DNA of 64,000 nucleotides, taken from assembly GCA_900104855.1 (NCBI GenBank), contig FNSS01000001.1, forward strand, positions 5,394,001-5,458,000, read 5' to 3'. Position numbers and translations under genes: made by a program. Shown here in pieces: positions 23,612 to 32,009 of this stretch. The stretch comes from Rhizobiales bacterium GAS188 (lineage in GTDB: Bacteria > Pseudomonadota > Alphaproteobacteria > Rhizobiales > Beijerinckiaceae). The notes beneath the pieces were generated by a model. The model was not told the DNA's origin. It worked only from the letters and a program-made list of their open reading frames with translations, and did not search any database. The number at the start of each line of letters is the position of its first letter. The first letter of the stretch is position 1.

Positions 23612-24118
23612 TCAATTGATGCCCATGAAGTCGCGCTTGCCGAGCTCGACGCCATTATGGCGCAACAGGTCGTAGGCGGTGGTGGCGTGGAAATAGAAGT
23701 TCGGCAGCGCGAAGAACGTCAGATAGTCGCGTCCCTTGAGATGCATGTCGGTGCCGGCGATCTTCAAGGTGATGTCCTTATCGTGCGTGCCGTCGATCTG
23801 GTCGGCCTTGACACCGTCGACAAAGGCCAGCGTCGCGGCGATGCGCTCCTTGAGCTCGGCGAAGCTTGCTTCCTTGTCCTCGAATTTCGGCGCCTCGACG
23901 CCCGAGAGCCTGGCGCAGCAATTCTTGGCGAAGTCGCAGGTCAGCTGCACCTGGCGGCTGAAGGGAAACATGTCCGGGAAGAGGCGAGCGCCGAGCAATG
24001 CCGCTGGCTCGATCTTGCGGGCCGTGGCATGCGCCTCGGCCTTGTCCAGGACGGCCGAGAGGGCGCGCAGCGACTGTTTGAAAACGGCAACCGAGGCGTG
24101 GTGCATCGACAATGACAT
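23612..24118 (-). CDS. DUF1993 family protein
   Basis: The 168-residue protein matches DUF1993 throughout: MSMHHASVAVFKQSLRALSAVL at the start, LFPDMFPFSRQVQLTCDFAKNC in the middle and YLTFFALPNFYFHATTAYDLLRHNGVELGKRDFMG at the end. The family has a four-helix DinB/YfiT-like fold; the conserved His in FHATTAYDLLR is a possible metal ligand. No function is established. The gene stands alone, with a tandem repeat beyond its 3' end. Confidence 0.88.
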   Translation of the reverse strand: MSLSMHHASVAVFKQSLRALSAVLDKAEAHATARKIEPAALLGARLFPDMFPFSRQVQLTCDFAKNCCARLSGVEAPKFEDKEASFAELKERIAATLAFVDGVKADQIDGTHDKDITLKIAGTDMHLKGRDYLTFFALPNFYFHATTAYDLLRHNGVELGKRDFMGIN

Positions 24119-24366
24119 TGGCGTTCTTCCCTGATGTGAGCGCCCGCATAGCTTGCGGCGCGGCCGGCAGTTGAGACCGAATGATCCTTATCGGCAAGGT
24201 GCTGCATCCGCCCGCACGGGGCTGCATGGCTCACCTGCGGCGAGGCGCAATGCGCGCGCTTTCCCTTTGCTATCCAGCGGTTGCAAAGCCTGTTAGACTC
24301 GAATCGCCGACCTGCGGGTTGCAACGTGCCCGCAGAGGCATTGGAGGCAACAAGAGAGGCTTGGTC

Positions 24367-24657
24367 ATGAATTGGATTCCCTTGATCATCCAGCTCATAA
24401 GTGGGGCGGTCGGCGGAAATATCGTTGGAGCGGCGGCGAAGAATCTCAGCCTTGGCACGGCTGGCAACTCCATCGCCGGCATTGTCGGCGGCGGCGTCGG
24501 CGGACAAATCCTGTCGGCATTGGTGCCGGCACTCGGCGGCGCGGCTGGCGGCGGGCTCGATATCGGGGCCATCATCGGTCAGATTGCCGGCGGCGGCGTA
24601 GGCGGGGGCATTTTGATGGCCATCATCGGCGTGATCCGCCAAGCGATGAATAAGTAA
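24367..24657 (+). CDS. Small Gly-rich hydrophobic protein
   Basis: A 96-residue protein starts at ATG 24367 after an AAGAGAGG Shine-Dalgarno. It is almost entirely hydrophobic with regularly spaced glycines ([32 protein letters not shown]), like glycine-zipper membrane proteins, and short polar ends. The upstream in-frame extension has no Shine-Dalgarno and is discarded. No family is recognised with certainty; class II bacteriocin-like or small membrane-pore proteins look similar, but nothing nearby (immunity or export gene) supports a bacteriocin. Confidence 0.65.
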   Translation: MNWIPLIIQLISGAVGGNIVGAAAKNLSLGTAGNSIAGIVGGGVGGQILSALVPALGGAAGGGLDIGAIIGQIAGGGVGGGILMAIIGVIRQAMNK

Positions 24658-24709
24658 CGCGCTGAACAATTCATCAGTCTAAACAAGAATTTGCCTTGAA
24701 CACGCCAAA

Positions 24710-24732
24710 GGGCGCGCCGTGATGGCGCGCCC
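24710..24732. terminator. Perfect GC hairpin between convergent genes
   Basis: A 9-bp perfect stem, GGGCGCGCC / GGCGCGCCC, with a 5-base loop lies between a plus-strand gene ending at 24657 and a minus-strand gene ending at 24819. No T-run follows on either strand, so termination efficiency is uncertain. Confidence 0.55.
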
Positions 24733-24818
24733 GTGACAAGTACAAAGGATCAATCTGTTACGAGGATAGATCCGTGCGGGGGCGGGCGGCTCGCGCCTTC
24801 CTTCAGACGCCCAAACCT

Positions 24819-25058
24819 TCAGACGCCCAAGCCGCGACGGTCGATGCCGGCGACCCGGTCGAGAATGCGGCGCTCCATCTGGTCGGTGAAGCGGCCGCCA
24901 TTCAGCTCGAGATAAACGGCGATCTCGCGCTCGGCCTGGCGAATGCGGGACTGGATGATGGCGTTGTTCAGGCGCTTCCAGAAACCTTGCTTCTGGACGG
25001 CCGGTGCGGCGACGCGCCGAGTTTCGCCGAGATCGGCGGTGACGGATGCAGCAGTCAT
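24819..25058 (-). CDS. Small conserved hypothetical protein (DUF1127-like length and charge)
   Basis: A 79-residue protein starts at ATG 25058 with GGAG upstream. The middle contains FWKRLNNAIIQSRIRQAEREI and YLELNGGRFTDQMERRIL, an amphipathic basic helix followed by a conserved-looking LNGG turn, as in small rhizobial proteins. No function is known. The longer frame to 25163 is rejected because the Shine-Dalgarno and homology-like part favour the inner ATG. The AT-rich upstream region 25059-25200 probably holds its promoter. Confidence 0.65.
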   Translation of the reverse strand: MTAASVTADLGETRRVAAPAVQKQGFWKRLNNAIIQSRIRQAEREIAVYLELNGGRFTDQMERRILDRVAGIDRRGLGV

Positions 25059-25329
25059 GGGTCTCACTCCATTGAGAGGTGATGGAATGCGTCCCGGACG
25101 TCCCTCGCTTGTTGCAGTGCAACGTAGTGATTTTGCGCCGCAAGAGAAGAAGCGTCCCGACATGGCGACGTCTCAAAATTGCATGGCTAAGTTAAGATCA
25201 CTTTAGACATATGCGCTCACTGCATGTTTCGTGAGCATGTTGCTCGTCGCTTTGAGCTGATTTGCCGCAATTTCCGGCTGCGAAAACGCCCTCTTGTTTT
25301 TCCAGGCCCGATTGGCGCAGTTGACCGGG

Positions 25330-25917
25330 ATGTCGCCGCTGCGCCTCGTGGGCGATGTGCGCCTGCCGAAACCGCGCAAGAATGCGCCCTTTTTGTTCGC
25401 GAGATTTGCAATGTCGCAGGCTCGATTGGCGTTCTCGGATCGGTCCCTGATCGCCGTCATGACGCGCGGTGTCGAAGAGGTCGTGCGCGTCGATGCGCTG
25501 CGCGCGCGCTTCCAGGTCGACGCGCTGATCAGGCTGCATGAGCGCGACTATGACGAGCTCGAAGAGCTGCGCGGCCGCTTCGTGCATTTCAATCTCGAAG
25601 TCACGCTGAATGAAGTCGGCAAGCGTTATGCGATTCTTCCGATCCTACGGCCCGGTCGCCGTGACGCGACGGGGCGCGAGGTTCTGCCGCTCGTCGATGT
25701 CGGGCGCCATCATGCGGGGCGCTGCGAGGCGGTGCTGCAACGCGTGCCTATCGATGAGGTGCCGCCACACTGCTTCGCGCATTCCCTGCCGTCGCTGCGC
25801 ACGGTCGAGGCGCTCGAGGGCGCGTTGATCCGCCGCTACGCAGCGGTGTTTCCGCAATTGACGGAGCGCGAGCTCCTGTCGCGCGGCTGCGCCATCACCT
25901 CGCTCGTCCTCGACTGA
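25330..25917 (+). CDS. Hypothetical protein
   Basis: The open frame has 195 residues from ATG 25330 (ATG 25411 is an alternative, giving 168; a TTG lies at 25294). Strong third-position GC and an even residue mix indicate a real gene. Segments such as ALIRLHERDYDELEELRGRFVHFNLEVTLNEVGKRYAILPILRPG and RRYAAVFPQLTERELLSRGCAITSLVLD look like a compact alpha/beta domain. No family is recognised. It is divergent from the small protein at 24819-25058 and next to the accessory island. Confidence 0.6.
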   Translation: MSPLRLVGDVRLPKPRKNAPFLFARFAMSQARLAFSDRSLIAVMTRGVEEVVRVDALRARFQVDALIRLHERDYDELEELRGRFVHFNLEVTLNEVGKRYAILPILRPGRRDATGREVLPLVDVGRHHAGRCEAVLQRVPIDEVPPHCFAHSLPSLRTVEALEGALIRRYAAVFPQLTERELLSRGCAITSLVLD

Positions 25918-26050
25918 GCCGCTGACAGTGCGGGAGGCGAAATAACGGGCTCGGCGTGCACTCAGGCACCGGCATCGAGCGCCCGGCGCGGGCTCCAGTC
26001 TGGACACGACAAGGCGGTGCTAAAATCGAGATTGATGCGCCACGGCCAAA

Positions 26051-26080
26051 GTCAGCAATGGGTGGGAAGCCGCCATTCGC
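26051..26080. repeat. Island repeat remnant (GGTGGGAAGCCGCCATTCGC type)
   Basis: A short motif, GGGTGGGAAGCCGCCATTCGC, lies in the otherwise empty stretch 25918-26181. Similar motifs occur at 30721, 31801 and 35341, all within the accessory island, which suggests decayed copies of a dispersed repeat. Confidence 0.55.
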
Positions 26081-26181
26081 CGGAGCGGTCTCAATGGAGC
26101 TGATGCGCCAGGGGCAGCCCATCCCGGCCAATTCAATTTCTGATCGGCAGCACCATCAAACCGAAATGAACTCGCGGCGCT

Positions 26182-27154
26182 TCATTCGATCACATCGTCG
26201 GCGCGGGCGAGGATCGACGGCGGAATGTTAAGGCCGAGAGCCTTGGCGGTCTTGAGGTTTATGATCAGCTCGACTTTCGTGGATTGCTGGACCGGTAGGT
26301 CGGCCGGCTTTTCCCCCTTGAGAATTCGGCCAACGTACATGCCCTGTTGACGAAATGCGTCAGCAAGAACGGTTCCATAGCTCACTAGGCCGCCAGCCGC
26401 CGCGAACTCGCGCTGAGCGTAAATTGTGGGAACTGCATGGCGCGCCGCGAGCGCCACGATTTGATCGCGTTGACCGAGGAAGAACGCGTCGGCGCCGACG
26501 ACCAGTGCGCCGGCCGGCAGTTGGACAAGGGTCGCAAAGGCGGTGTCGAAGTCGCTTTCGCTGCTGGCACTCAAGGCATGGAGTTGTAGTCCGAGCGTGC
26601 TCGCAGCCTTCTGCGCGTCTCTCAACTGGGTGTCGCTGCCCGGAAAATTCGGGTTCACGAGCATGGCAATCACAGCGGCCGCAGGGATCAGTTCGTGCAG
26701 CACCTCCAGCCGCTTCGCCTCAAGCTCGCCGGAGAAAAGGCTCACGCCCGTGATGTTGCCGCCCGGCCGGTTGAGGCTGACGACGAGCCCTGATTCGACC
26801 GGGTCGACGCCGATGACAAAGACGATTGGAACCGTCTTGGTGGCTGCTTTGGCCGCGAGCGCCGCCGAGCACGGCTATCAGGGCCACCTGATGGCGAACC
26901 AGATCAGCCGCTAGTAACGAGAGTCGATCGTATTGACCCTCCGCCCAACGGTATTCGATCACAATGTTCTGGCCCTCGACGTACCCGGTTTCCTTGAGGC
27001 CCTGGCGGAATGCGGCCACCATGGGCACGTGCCCGTTGGCTGACCCGCTCCCAAGGGCACCGATCACCGGCATCGCTGCGCGCTGCGCGCCCCCTGCGAG
27101 CGGCCATGCGACCGCCGCACCGCCGACAAGCGTGATGAATTCGCGTCGTCTCAT
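26182..27154 (-). pseudogene. ABC transporter substrate-binding protein (ABC_sub_bind type), frameshifted
   Basis: The N-terminal part (ATG 27154) has a Tat-like start (MRRREFITLVGGAAVAWPLAGGAQR) and the family blocks VIGALGSGS, FRQGLKETGYVEGQNIVIEYRWAEGQYDRLS and AVLGGAR. The frame is then lost near 26851-26858. The remainder (VFVIGVDPVESGLVVSLNR, then MSLFSGELEAKRLEVLHELIP to the stop at 26182) continues in the next frame. One missing base in GCTCGCGGCC would restore a protein of about 323 residues. Such binding proteins are highly duplicated in Bradyrhizobium-like genomes and often lack linked permeases, as here. It may be decay or a sequencing error. Confidence 0.85.
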
Positions 27155-27654
27155 CTGCCTCCTGGAGGCTGGACCACGCTTTGCGCCGTTAGATGCATAG
27201 CATATTGCACGCCGGACGTTGTGTGAATTGGGTCACGTCCGGAATGACCCAAAGGCCACTCTTCCTCCTCCGCGCCGAACGACCGGAAAGGTGAAGGGTT
27301 TCGGACGCTGGCCTCTGGCACAGGCGCTGCGTCACGCGCGGTTGAGGCCGGCGTTTGAAAGCCTCCCAAGGAGGAAACCGCGTGATGGAAGCGCCGACGT
27401 GGCGAGCGCGGTCTATGGGGATTTGAGGATCGTGGGCTGTCGGTGTCGCGCGCTCGAAAGGAAGATCGAGCGCACTCTTGTCGGATTGGAGGGTCGAAGG
27501 GCGCGTCTCTTGCCGCTGGAGGGATCAGGTTCGGGGCGCCGAGGGCGCTTGGATGGGGAACGCAGAGCATTATCGAGCAAAGCGCGTCGACGCTGGCGAG
27601 CGGCCAGCGGTGAGAACGGGCGGCGTTGCGACGCGGCGGGCGACTCGATCTCGA
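27155..27654. other. 500-bp region without a recognised gene, upstream of the IS91-type genes
   Basis: Short open frames exist in all phases but none has a Shine-Dalgarno or recognisable protein. At 27229-27260 it contains a GAATGACCCAAAGGCC motif related to the island repeat remnants. As IS91-type elements carry several hundred non-coding bases between the transposase stop and their origin end, part of this stretch may belong to the element. Confidence 0.5.
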
Positions 27655-28863
27655 TCATGATGTGTCGATCCTGATCTGGCTGTGCGAAGCGGGGCGCTGA
27701 GCGCCTGCGCGTTCGAAGGTCTCGATGATGATCATGCGGCCACCGCAGCATGGGCATGGACGCGAAGGGGTGGGCGGATCGGCGTCGCCGGGGTCATTGA
27801 CGCCGCCGTCTTGACGGGCCTGCGCGGCAACCGCGAGCAACCGGCGCGCGAGGGCAATATTGTGCGCGCGGACGCCGCTGGCGAATAGGCCGCAATGGCG
27901 AATGCGGTGGAAGCCGCTCGGCAGGACGTGAATGAGAAAGCGGCGGATGAACTCTGGGACGGCGAGCCTCATCGTCTTGTGGCGATCACGCCCCTTGATC
28001 CGATAGTCTTTCCATTTGAACGCAACGGCGCCCTCTTGGAGCGCGGTCAGCCGGGCGTTGGATATGGCGACGCGATGTGTGTAGCGGGAGAGATAAGCCA
28101 GCACGGCCTCGGGTCCGCCAAAGGGTCGCTTGGCGTAGACAACCCATTCCACCGTGCGCAACGGCGCCAGAAAGGCCGTGAATGCAGCGCGCGCCGAAAG
28201 GTCGGCGTGGGCGCCAAAAAACTGCAGGCGGCCGGCGTCGAACGCGGCCATGAGCTTTTCGAGGAAGAGACGACGGAACAGCCGAGAAAGAACCCGCACC
28301 GGCAGAAAGAAGCCGGGCCGGCAGGCGACCCACCGCAGACCATCCAGCGAGAGGCCGCCCCCCGGCGCGATCATGTGAATGTGCGGATGATGCGTGAGCG
28401 CCGATCCCCAGGTGTGGAGAACGGATACGGCGCCGACGCGCGCGCCCAAGTGTTTTGGATCGGCCGCGATCGTGATCAGCGTTTCGGACGACACCTTGAA
28501 CAGAATGTCATAGACCGTCGCCTTGTTCTGATAGGCGATGTCGGCGACGGCGGCCGGCAGCGTGAACACGAGGTGATAATAGGCAACGGGCAAGAGTTCG
28601 ACTTCGCGCTCGGCGAGCCACGTTCTGGCCGCCGCGCCCTGACACTTCGGACAATGACGGTTACGACACGAGTTGTAAGCGATGATCGTGTGAGCGCAAT
28701 CCTCGCAACGCGCGACATGACCGCCGAGCGCCGCCGTGCGGCAGTTCTCGATCGCCGCCATCACTTTCAATTGGCCAAGACTCACATGGCCGGCGTTGGC
28801 CTCACGCCAAGCCTGGCCGTGGGCGCGGAAGATATCCGCGACCTCCAGGACGGGACGCGGCAC
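27655..28863 (-). CDS. IS91 family transposase
   Basis: This 402-residue HUH-type rolling-circle transposase has an N-terminal zinc-binding region (CEDCAHTIIAYNSCRNRHCPKCQ, residues about 53-75), the HUH motif in THHPHIHMIAPGGG (about 157-170) and the Tyr pair in AYLSRYTHRV (about 255-264) that nicks and covalently joins DNA. A C-terminal CPCCGGRM may be a second zinc site. Translation probably starts at GTG 28863, 12 bp after the recombinase gene on the same strand. All catalytic residues are present, so the element may be active. Confidence 0.95.
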   Translation of the reverse strand: MPRPVLEVADIFRAHGQAWREANAGHVSLGQLKVMAAIENCRTAALGGHVARCEDCAHTIIAYNSCRNRHCPKCQGAAARTWLAEREVELLPVAYYHLVFTLPAAVADIAYQNKATVYDILFKVSSETLITIAADPKHLGARVGAVSVLHTWGSALTHHPHIHMIAPGGGLSLDGLRWVACRPGFFLPVRVLSRLFRRLFLEKLMAAFDAGRLQFFGAHADLSARAAFTAFLAPLRTVEWVVYAKRPFGGPEAVLAYLSRYTHRVAISNARLTALQEGAVAFKWKDYRIKGRDRHKTMRLAVPEFIRRFLIHVLPSGFHRIRHCGLFASGVRAHNIALARRLLAVAAQARQDGGVNDPGDADPPTPSRPCPCCGGRMIIIETFERAGAQRPASHSQIRIDTS

Positions 28864-28875
28864 GGGAAGCGGGCG

Positions 28876-29763
28876 TCATGCGGGCGCTTCGTGCTTGGTC
28901 GGGTTCTTGGCTAAGTTCAAGCTGAGCCGCTCCAGGGGGCTCGTTACGTCGCGGATCGTGTTGACGGCGACACGCGTATAGAGCGCGGTCGTATCGAGCT
29001 TGGCGTGTCCGAGCAGAACCTGGATCACCCTGATATCGACATTCTGTTCGAGCAAATGCGTGGCGAAGCTATGCCGCAGCGTGTGGGGCGACACGCGCTT
29101 GGCGATTCCCGCCGTCTGCGCCGCAGCGAAAACGGCGCGACGGAGCTGCCGGGCGGACATTGGGTTGACCGGATCGAGCCCAGGGAACAGCCAAGCCCGT
29201 GGGCGCGCCACATGCCACCAGTCGCGCAGTAACTCAAGCAGTTGCGGCGAGAGCATGACATAGCGATCCTTGTCGCCCTTGCCTTGCTCAACGCGGAGCG
29301 TCATGCGCTTGCTGTCGATATCGGACACCTTCAACGCGACGACCTCGGACACGCGCAAACCGGCCCCATAAGCCACGCTGAGCGCCGCCTTGTATTTGAC
29401 GCCGGGGGCGGCCTCCAGAAGTCGCGCCACTTCCTCGGGGCTCAACACGATCGGCGCCCTGCGCGGTTCGCGCACCAACGTCAGACGCCGGACCAGATCG
29501 TCCCGTTCGAGCGTCACCTTGAAAAAGAACCGGAGCGCGACGATCGCGGCATTGATGCTCCCCGGGCTCACATGGGTCTTCGTCATGTGCAATTGAAACA
29601 GACGAAGATCCTCGCTGGTGGCGGCATCGGGCGAGCGGCCGAGGAAAGCTGCGAAGTTTTTGACGTAACGGATGTAGTCCTTCTGGACCTTCTCCGCGAA
29701 ATGACGAGCCGTCATGTCTTCGATCATGCGCTGGCGCAATGGGCTGATGGCCTTGTCGGTCAT
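28876..29763 (-). CDS. Tyrosine recombinase (XerC/D-like) of the IS91-type element
   Basis: The 295-residue recombinase has an N-terminal SAM-like core-binding domain (about 1-100) and a catalytic domain. Its R-K-H-R-H-Y residues can be read in GAGLRVSEVVALK (Arg), VEQGKGDKDR (Lys), SPHTLRHSFATHLLEQ (His, Arg), LLGHAKLDTTALYTR (His, nucleophile Tyr). ATG 29763 follows AGGAG. It precedes the IS91 transposase by 12 bp. In this IS91 subgroup an integrase-like gene accompanies the transposase; its job is not well defined, perhaps resolving or circularising intermediates. Confidence 0.93.
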   Translation of the reverse strand: MTDKAISPLRQRMIEDMTARHFAEKVQKDYIRYVKNFAAFLGRSPDAATSEDLRLFQLHMTKTHVSPGSINAAIVALRFFFKVTLERDDLVRRLTLVREPRRAPIVLSPEEVARLLEAAPGVKYKAALSVAYGAGLRVSEVVALKVSDIDSKRMTLRVEQGKGDKDRYVMLSPQLLELLRDWWHVARPRAWLFPGLDPVNPMSARQLRRAVFAAAQTAGIAKRVSPHTLRHSFATHLLEQNVDIRVIQVLLGHAKLDTTALYTRVAVNTIRDVTSPLERLSLNLAKNPTKHEAPA

Positions 29764-30021
29764 GGCGATAGCTCCTGTCTCACACGAGGTTTAAAAACCC
29801 CATGATCTTGAGACAGGACGGGAGAGCCCGTTATGCCGACATCCAATGAGCCTCGCCCGCGCTCCCGGCGGGGAAACCTTACCGCGCGAGCGGTTTAGTC
29901 CATGGGTCGACTCCGGCCGTTGGACGGCGGCCAAGCTCCGAATGTGGCGAGCGAGGGGATTGCGATCGGCTACGGCGTCTGCAAGCGCAAAGTCCGGCTC
30001 CTTCAAACAAAGGAGTTCATC

Positions 30022-30645
30022 ATGGACGAAGCAGCTGTTCGCGCCGACCCGGCACCGTGGAACAAGGGCAAGCTGGTTGGCCAGAAGGCTCCGCTCAAGC
30101 TGAAGGAGATCTGGGCGATCCGCATCAGGCTCCAACTCTGTCACCGAGCGCGAGATCTCGCGTTATTCGACCTTGGAATCGACAGTAAGCTGCGCGCCTG
30201 CGATCTCGTCGGGCTGAAGGTCCGCGACATTTGCCACGGCGACCATGTCGTCGCACGGGCCGTCGTGATGCAACAAAAGACCTCTCGGCCGGTTCAGTTC
30301 GAGATCACCGAGCCCACGCGGGAGGCTGTGACCGCTTGGATCAAGGACGCAGGTTTGCGTGCGGAGGATTACCTGTTCCCAAGTCGCCTCCGTGAATCGC
30401 TTCACCTCGGCACGCGGCAGTACGCCCGCATTGTTGATGCTTGGGTCGAGGAGATCGGGCTCGATCCTGCCGGCTACGGAACACACTCGATGCGCCGGAC
30501 AAAGGCATCGCTGATCTACCGTCGGACCAAGAACCTGCGTGCAGTTCAGCTTCTGTTGGGTCACACCAAGCTCGAGAGTACCGTGCGATATCTCGGCATT
30601 GAGGTCGACGACGCTTTGGAACTGGCGGAGCAAACCGAGGTGTGA
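30022..30645 (+). CDS. Short tyrosine recombinase/integrase (catalytic domain only)
   Basis: The 207-residue integrase starts at ATG 30022 after AGGAG. It lacks the usual N-terminal core-binding domain but keeps the catalytic set: Arg in DSKLRACDLVGLK (about 60), His-x-x-Arg in THSMRRTKASL (about 155) and GHTKLESTVRYLG with His and the Tyr nucleophile (about 175-187). Proteins of this size are common as lone genes in alphaproteobacteria. Base usage is lower in GC than the core genes. The 258-bp stretch before it and the 284-bp stretch after it hold no other gene. No att sites could be seen. Confidence 0.85.
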   Translation: MDEAAVRADPAPWNKGKLVGQKAPLKLKEIWAIRIRLQLCHRARDLALFDLGIDSKLRACDLVGLKVRDICHGDHVVARAVVMQQKTSRPVQFEITEPTREAVTAWIKDAGLRAEDYLFPSRLRESLHLGTRQYARIVDAWVEEIGLDPAGYGTHSMRRTKASLIYRRTKNLRAVQLLLGHTKLESTVRYLGIEVDDALELAEQTEV

Positions 30646-30720
30646 CTGGGGGATTATAGAGGACCGGATCGCTTCGCATGGGAGACGAGCGCGATCCGAC
30701 CACATGAAACCAACGGCAGA

Positions 30721-30744
30721 TTTGGTGGGAAGCCGTCATCCGCT
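30721..30744. repeat. Island repeat remnant (GGTGGGAAGCCGTCATCCGC)
   Basis: It matches the motif at 26060-26080 with two substitutions and lies in the gap between the short integrase and the SDR gene. Confidence 0.5.
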
Positions 30745-30929
30745 CAGCCCGGCCGAATGAGCAGTGAGCGCCATAACCCGACATCACGCCCCGCCTCTTC
30801 CGCGTATACGGGCAGGTGGTGTAGGCTCATTCTAGCAGTGCCAGCTGGACGCCGTCGGCGGGCAGGACAATAAACGTCCCATAAGACTGACTCCGCCGCG
30901 ATTGGCGCAGGAACAAGTGGGAGGTGCAT

Positions 30930-31745
30930 ATGCAGCAGCTCATGTGGAAGACGGCGTTTGTCACCGGAGGCTCTCGTGGCATCGGTCGGGGGATTGTCCT
31001 CAAGCTCGCCGAGAGCGGCATCAAGAGGATCGCGATCAACTATCTCTCGAACGACGACGCCGCAAACGATACTGCCAAGAAGACCAAGGATCGCGGGGCG
31101 GAAGCCATCCTTGTCAAGGGTGATGTCGGTAAACCCGAGGAAGTCAAACGGATGTTTGTCGAGGTCAAGGGTGAATTCGACGGATCGCTTGACATCTTCG
31201 TCCACAACGCGCGTCCGAATCCGGGCGCGTGGCTCGCGCCGCCGATGGAGGCGACGCCGGAGGGGTTCCGTCAAGCATTCGATTCTGCGTCGGTGGCGAT
31301 GGCGGTCGCCTGCCAGGAGTGCGTTCCGCTGATGCCGAAGGGCGGCCGAATCATCGGCATCACTTACGCGTTGGGCAGTCGCACGGGAAGTTGGCAGGCC
31401 TGGATCGCAATGGGCGGCGGCAAGGCGGCGATGGAATCGACCGTTCGCTACTTCGCGGTCGCGCTGGCGAAGAAAGGGATCACCGTAAATGCGGTGAGTC
31501 CAAATCTTATTGACGACAGCATCATAAACGCGCTGCCAGAACCAGTGTACAATGGGATTAAGGCCTGGAATGAGAGCGGCTGGACACCATTCTGCCGCAT
31601 GGGCACACCTGCTGACATAGGCAATGCCGTGGCACTCCTGTGCGCCGACGAGGCCAGCTTCATTACCGGCCAGACGATCTACGCCGACGGAGGCGCGTCG
31701 CTCATGAACAGCGACATGCCTCTCAATATCCAGGGTGTGGGCTGA
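30930..31745 (+). CDS. SDR family oxidoreductase-like protein (FabL-like), catalytic Tyr replaced
   Basis: The 271-residue Rossmann protein begins at ATG 30930 after GGGAGG (a GTG two codons upstream is also in frame). The cofactor motif GGSRGIGRG is at about residues 13-21, followed by VHNARPN. The segment around the active site reads GSWQAWIAMGGGKAAMES: the Lys is present, but both positions that can hold the catalytic Tyr (K-4 in classical SDRs, K-7 in FabL-type enoyl-ACP reductases) are Met and Trp. The end, FITGQTIYADGGASL, is standard. Either it is catalytically impaired or it uses another residue. It lies in the accessory island. Confidence 0.8.
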   Translation: MQQLMWKTAFVTGGSRGIGRGIVLKLAESGIKRIAINYLSNDDAANDTAKKTKDRGAEAILVKGDVGKPEEVKRMFVEVKGEFDGSLDIFVHNARPNPGAWLAPPMEATPEGFRQAFDSASVAMAVACQECVPLMPKGGRIIGITYALGSRTGSWQAWIAMGGGKAAMESTVRYFAVALAKKGITVNAVSPNLIDDSIINALPEPVYNGIKAWNESGWTPFCRMGTPADIGNAVALLCADEASFITGQTIYADGGASLMNSDMPLNIQGVG

Positions 31746-31800
31746 CCGTTCGGGCACCCTCGATGGTGATTGATTGAAGGCTGTTCACTCAACGTCGGGT

Positions 31801-31823
31801 TCGGGTGGGAAGCGGACCTTCCG
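31801..31823. repeat. Island repeat remnant (GGGTGGGAAGCGGACCTTCCG)
   Basis: Another variant of the GGTGGGAAGC motif lies between the SDR gene and the DUF1254 gene. The GC content of the surrounding gap (31746-32009) is below the window average. Confidence 0.5.
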
Positions 31824-32009
31824 GAGGCGTGTCCACGCGCCGGAAGCGATTTCTGTTCGAGGATGATGTCAACGGGTAGGCTTGCCTTGGACCTGAGGGC
31901 AATATCGCCGGGCACCGCGCCGACATCCTGCACCTAAGGACAATGTCGGCCGGAGCATCGAAAGGCATAACCTGAAAGGCGTCGATCTGTAACAATCAGG
32001 GAGCGTGCT

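Larger units (their letters stand above)
27655..29763 (-). mobile_element. IS91-type element with tyrosine recombinase (core coding part)
   Basis: Two genes in one operon, recombinase then transposase, form the typical IS91-subgroup module. The true ends are not identified: these elements have no terminal inverted repeats, and the origin and terminus ends are short hairpins next to a tetranucleotide target. The element probably extends leftward into 27155-27654 and rightward to about 29850. Confidence 0.85.

Noticed and set aside
24367-24657. Bacteriocin interpretation of the Gly-rich protein
   Set aside because: No immunity, processing or export genes nearby; glycine-zipper membrane proteins look the same.
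25956-26231. Plus-strand open frame of 91 codons
   Set aside because: No Shine-Dalgarno, Arg-rich product, runs into the antisense of the ABC pseudogene and spans an island repeat remnant.
30646-30929. Possible attachment site or tRNA next to the short integrase
   Set aside because: No tRNA-like fold or direct repeat pair could be recognised on either side of the integrase gene.
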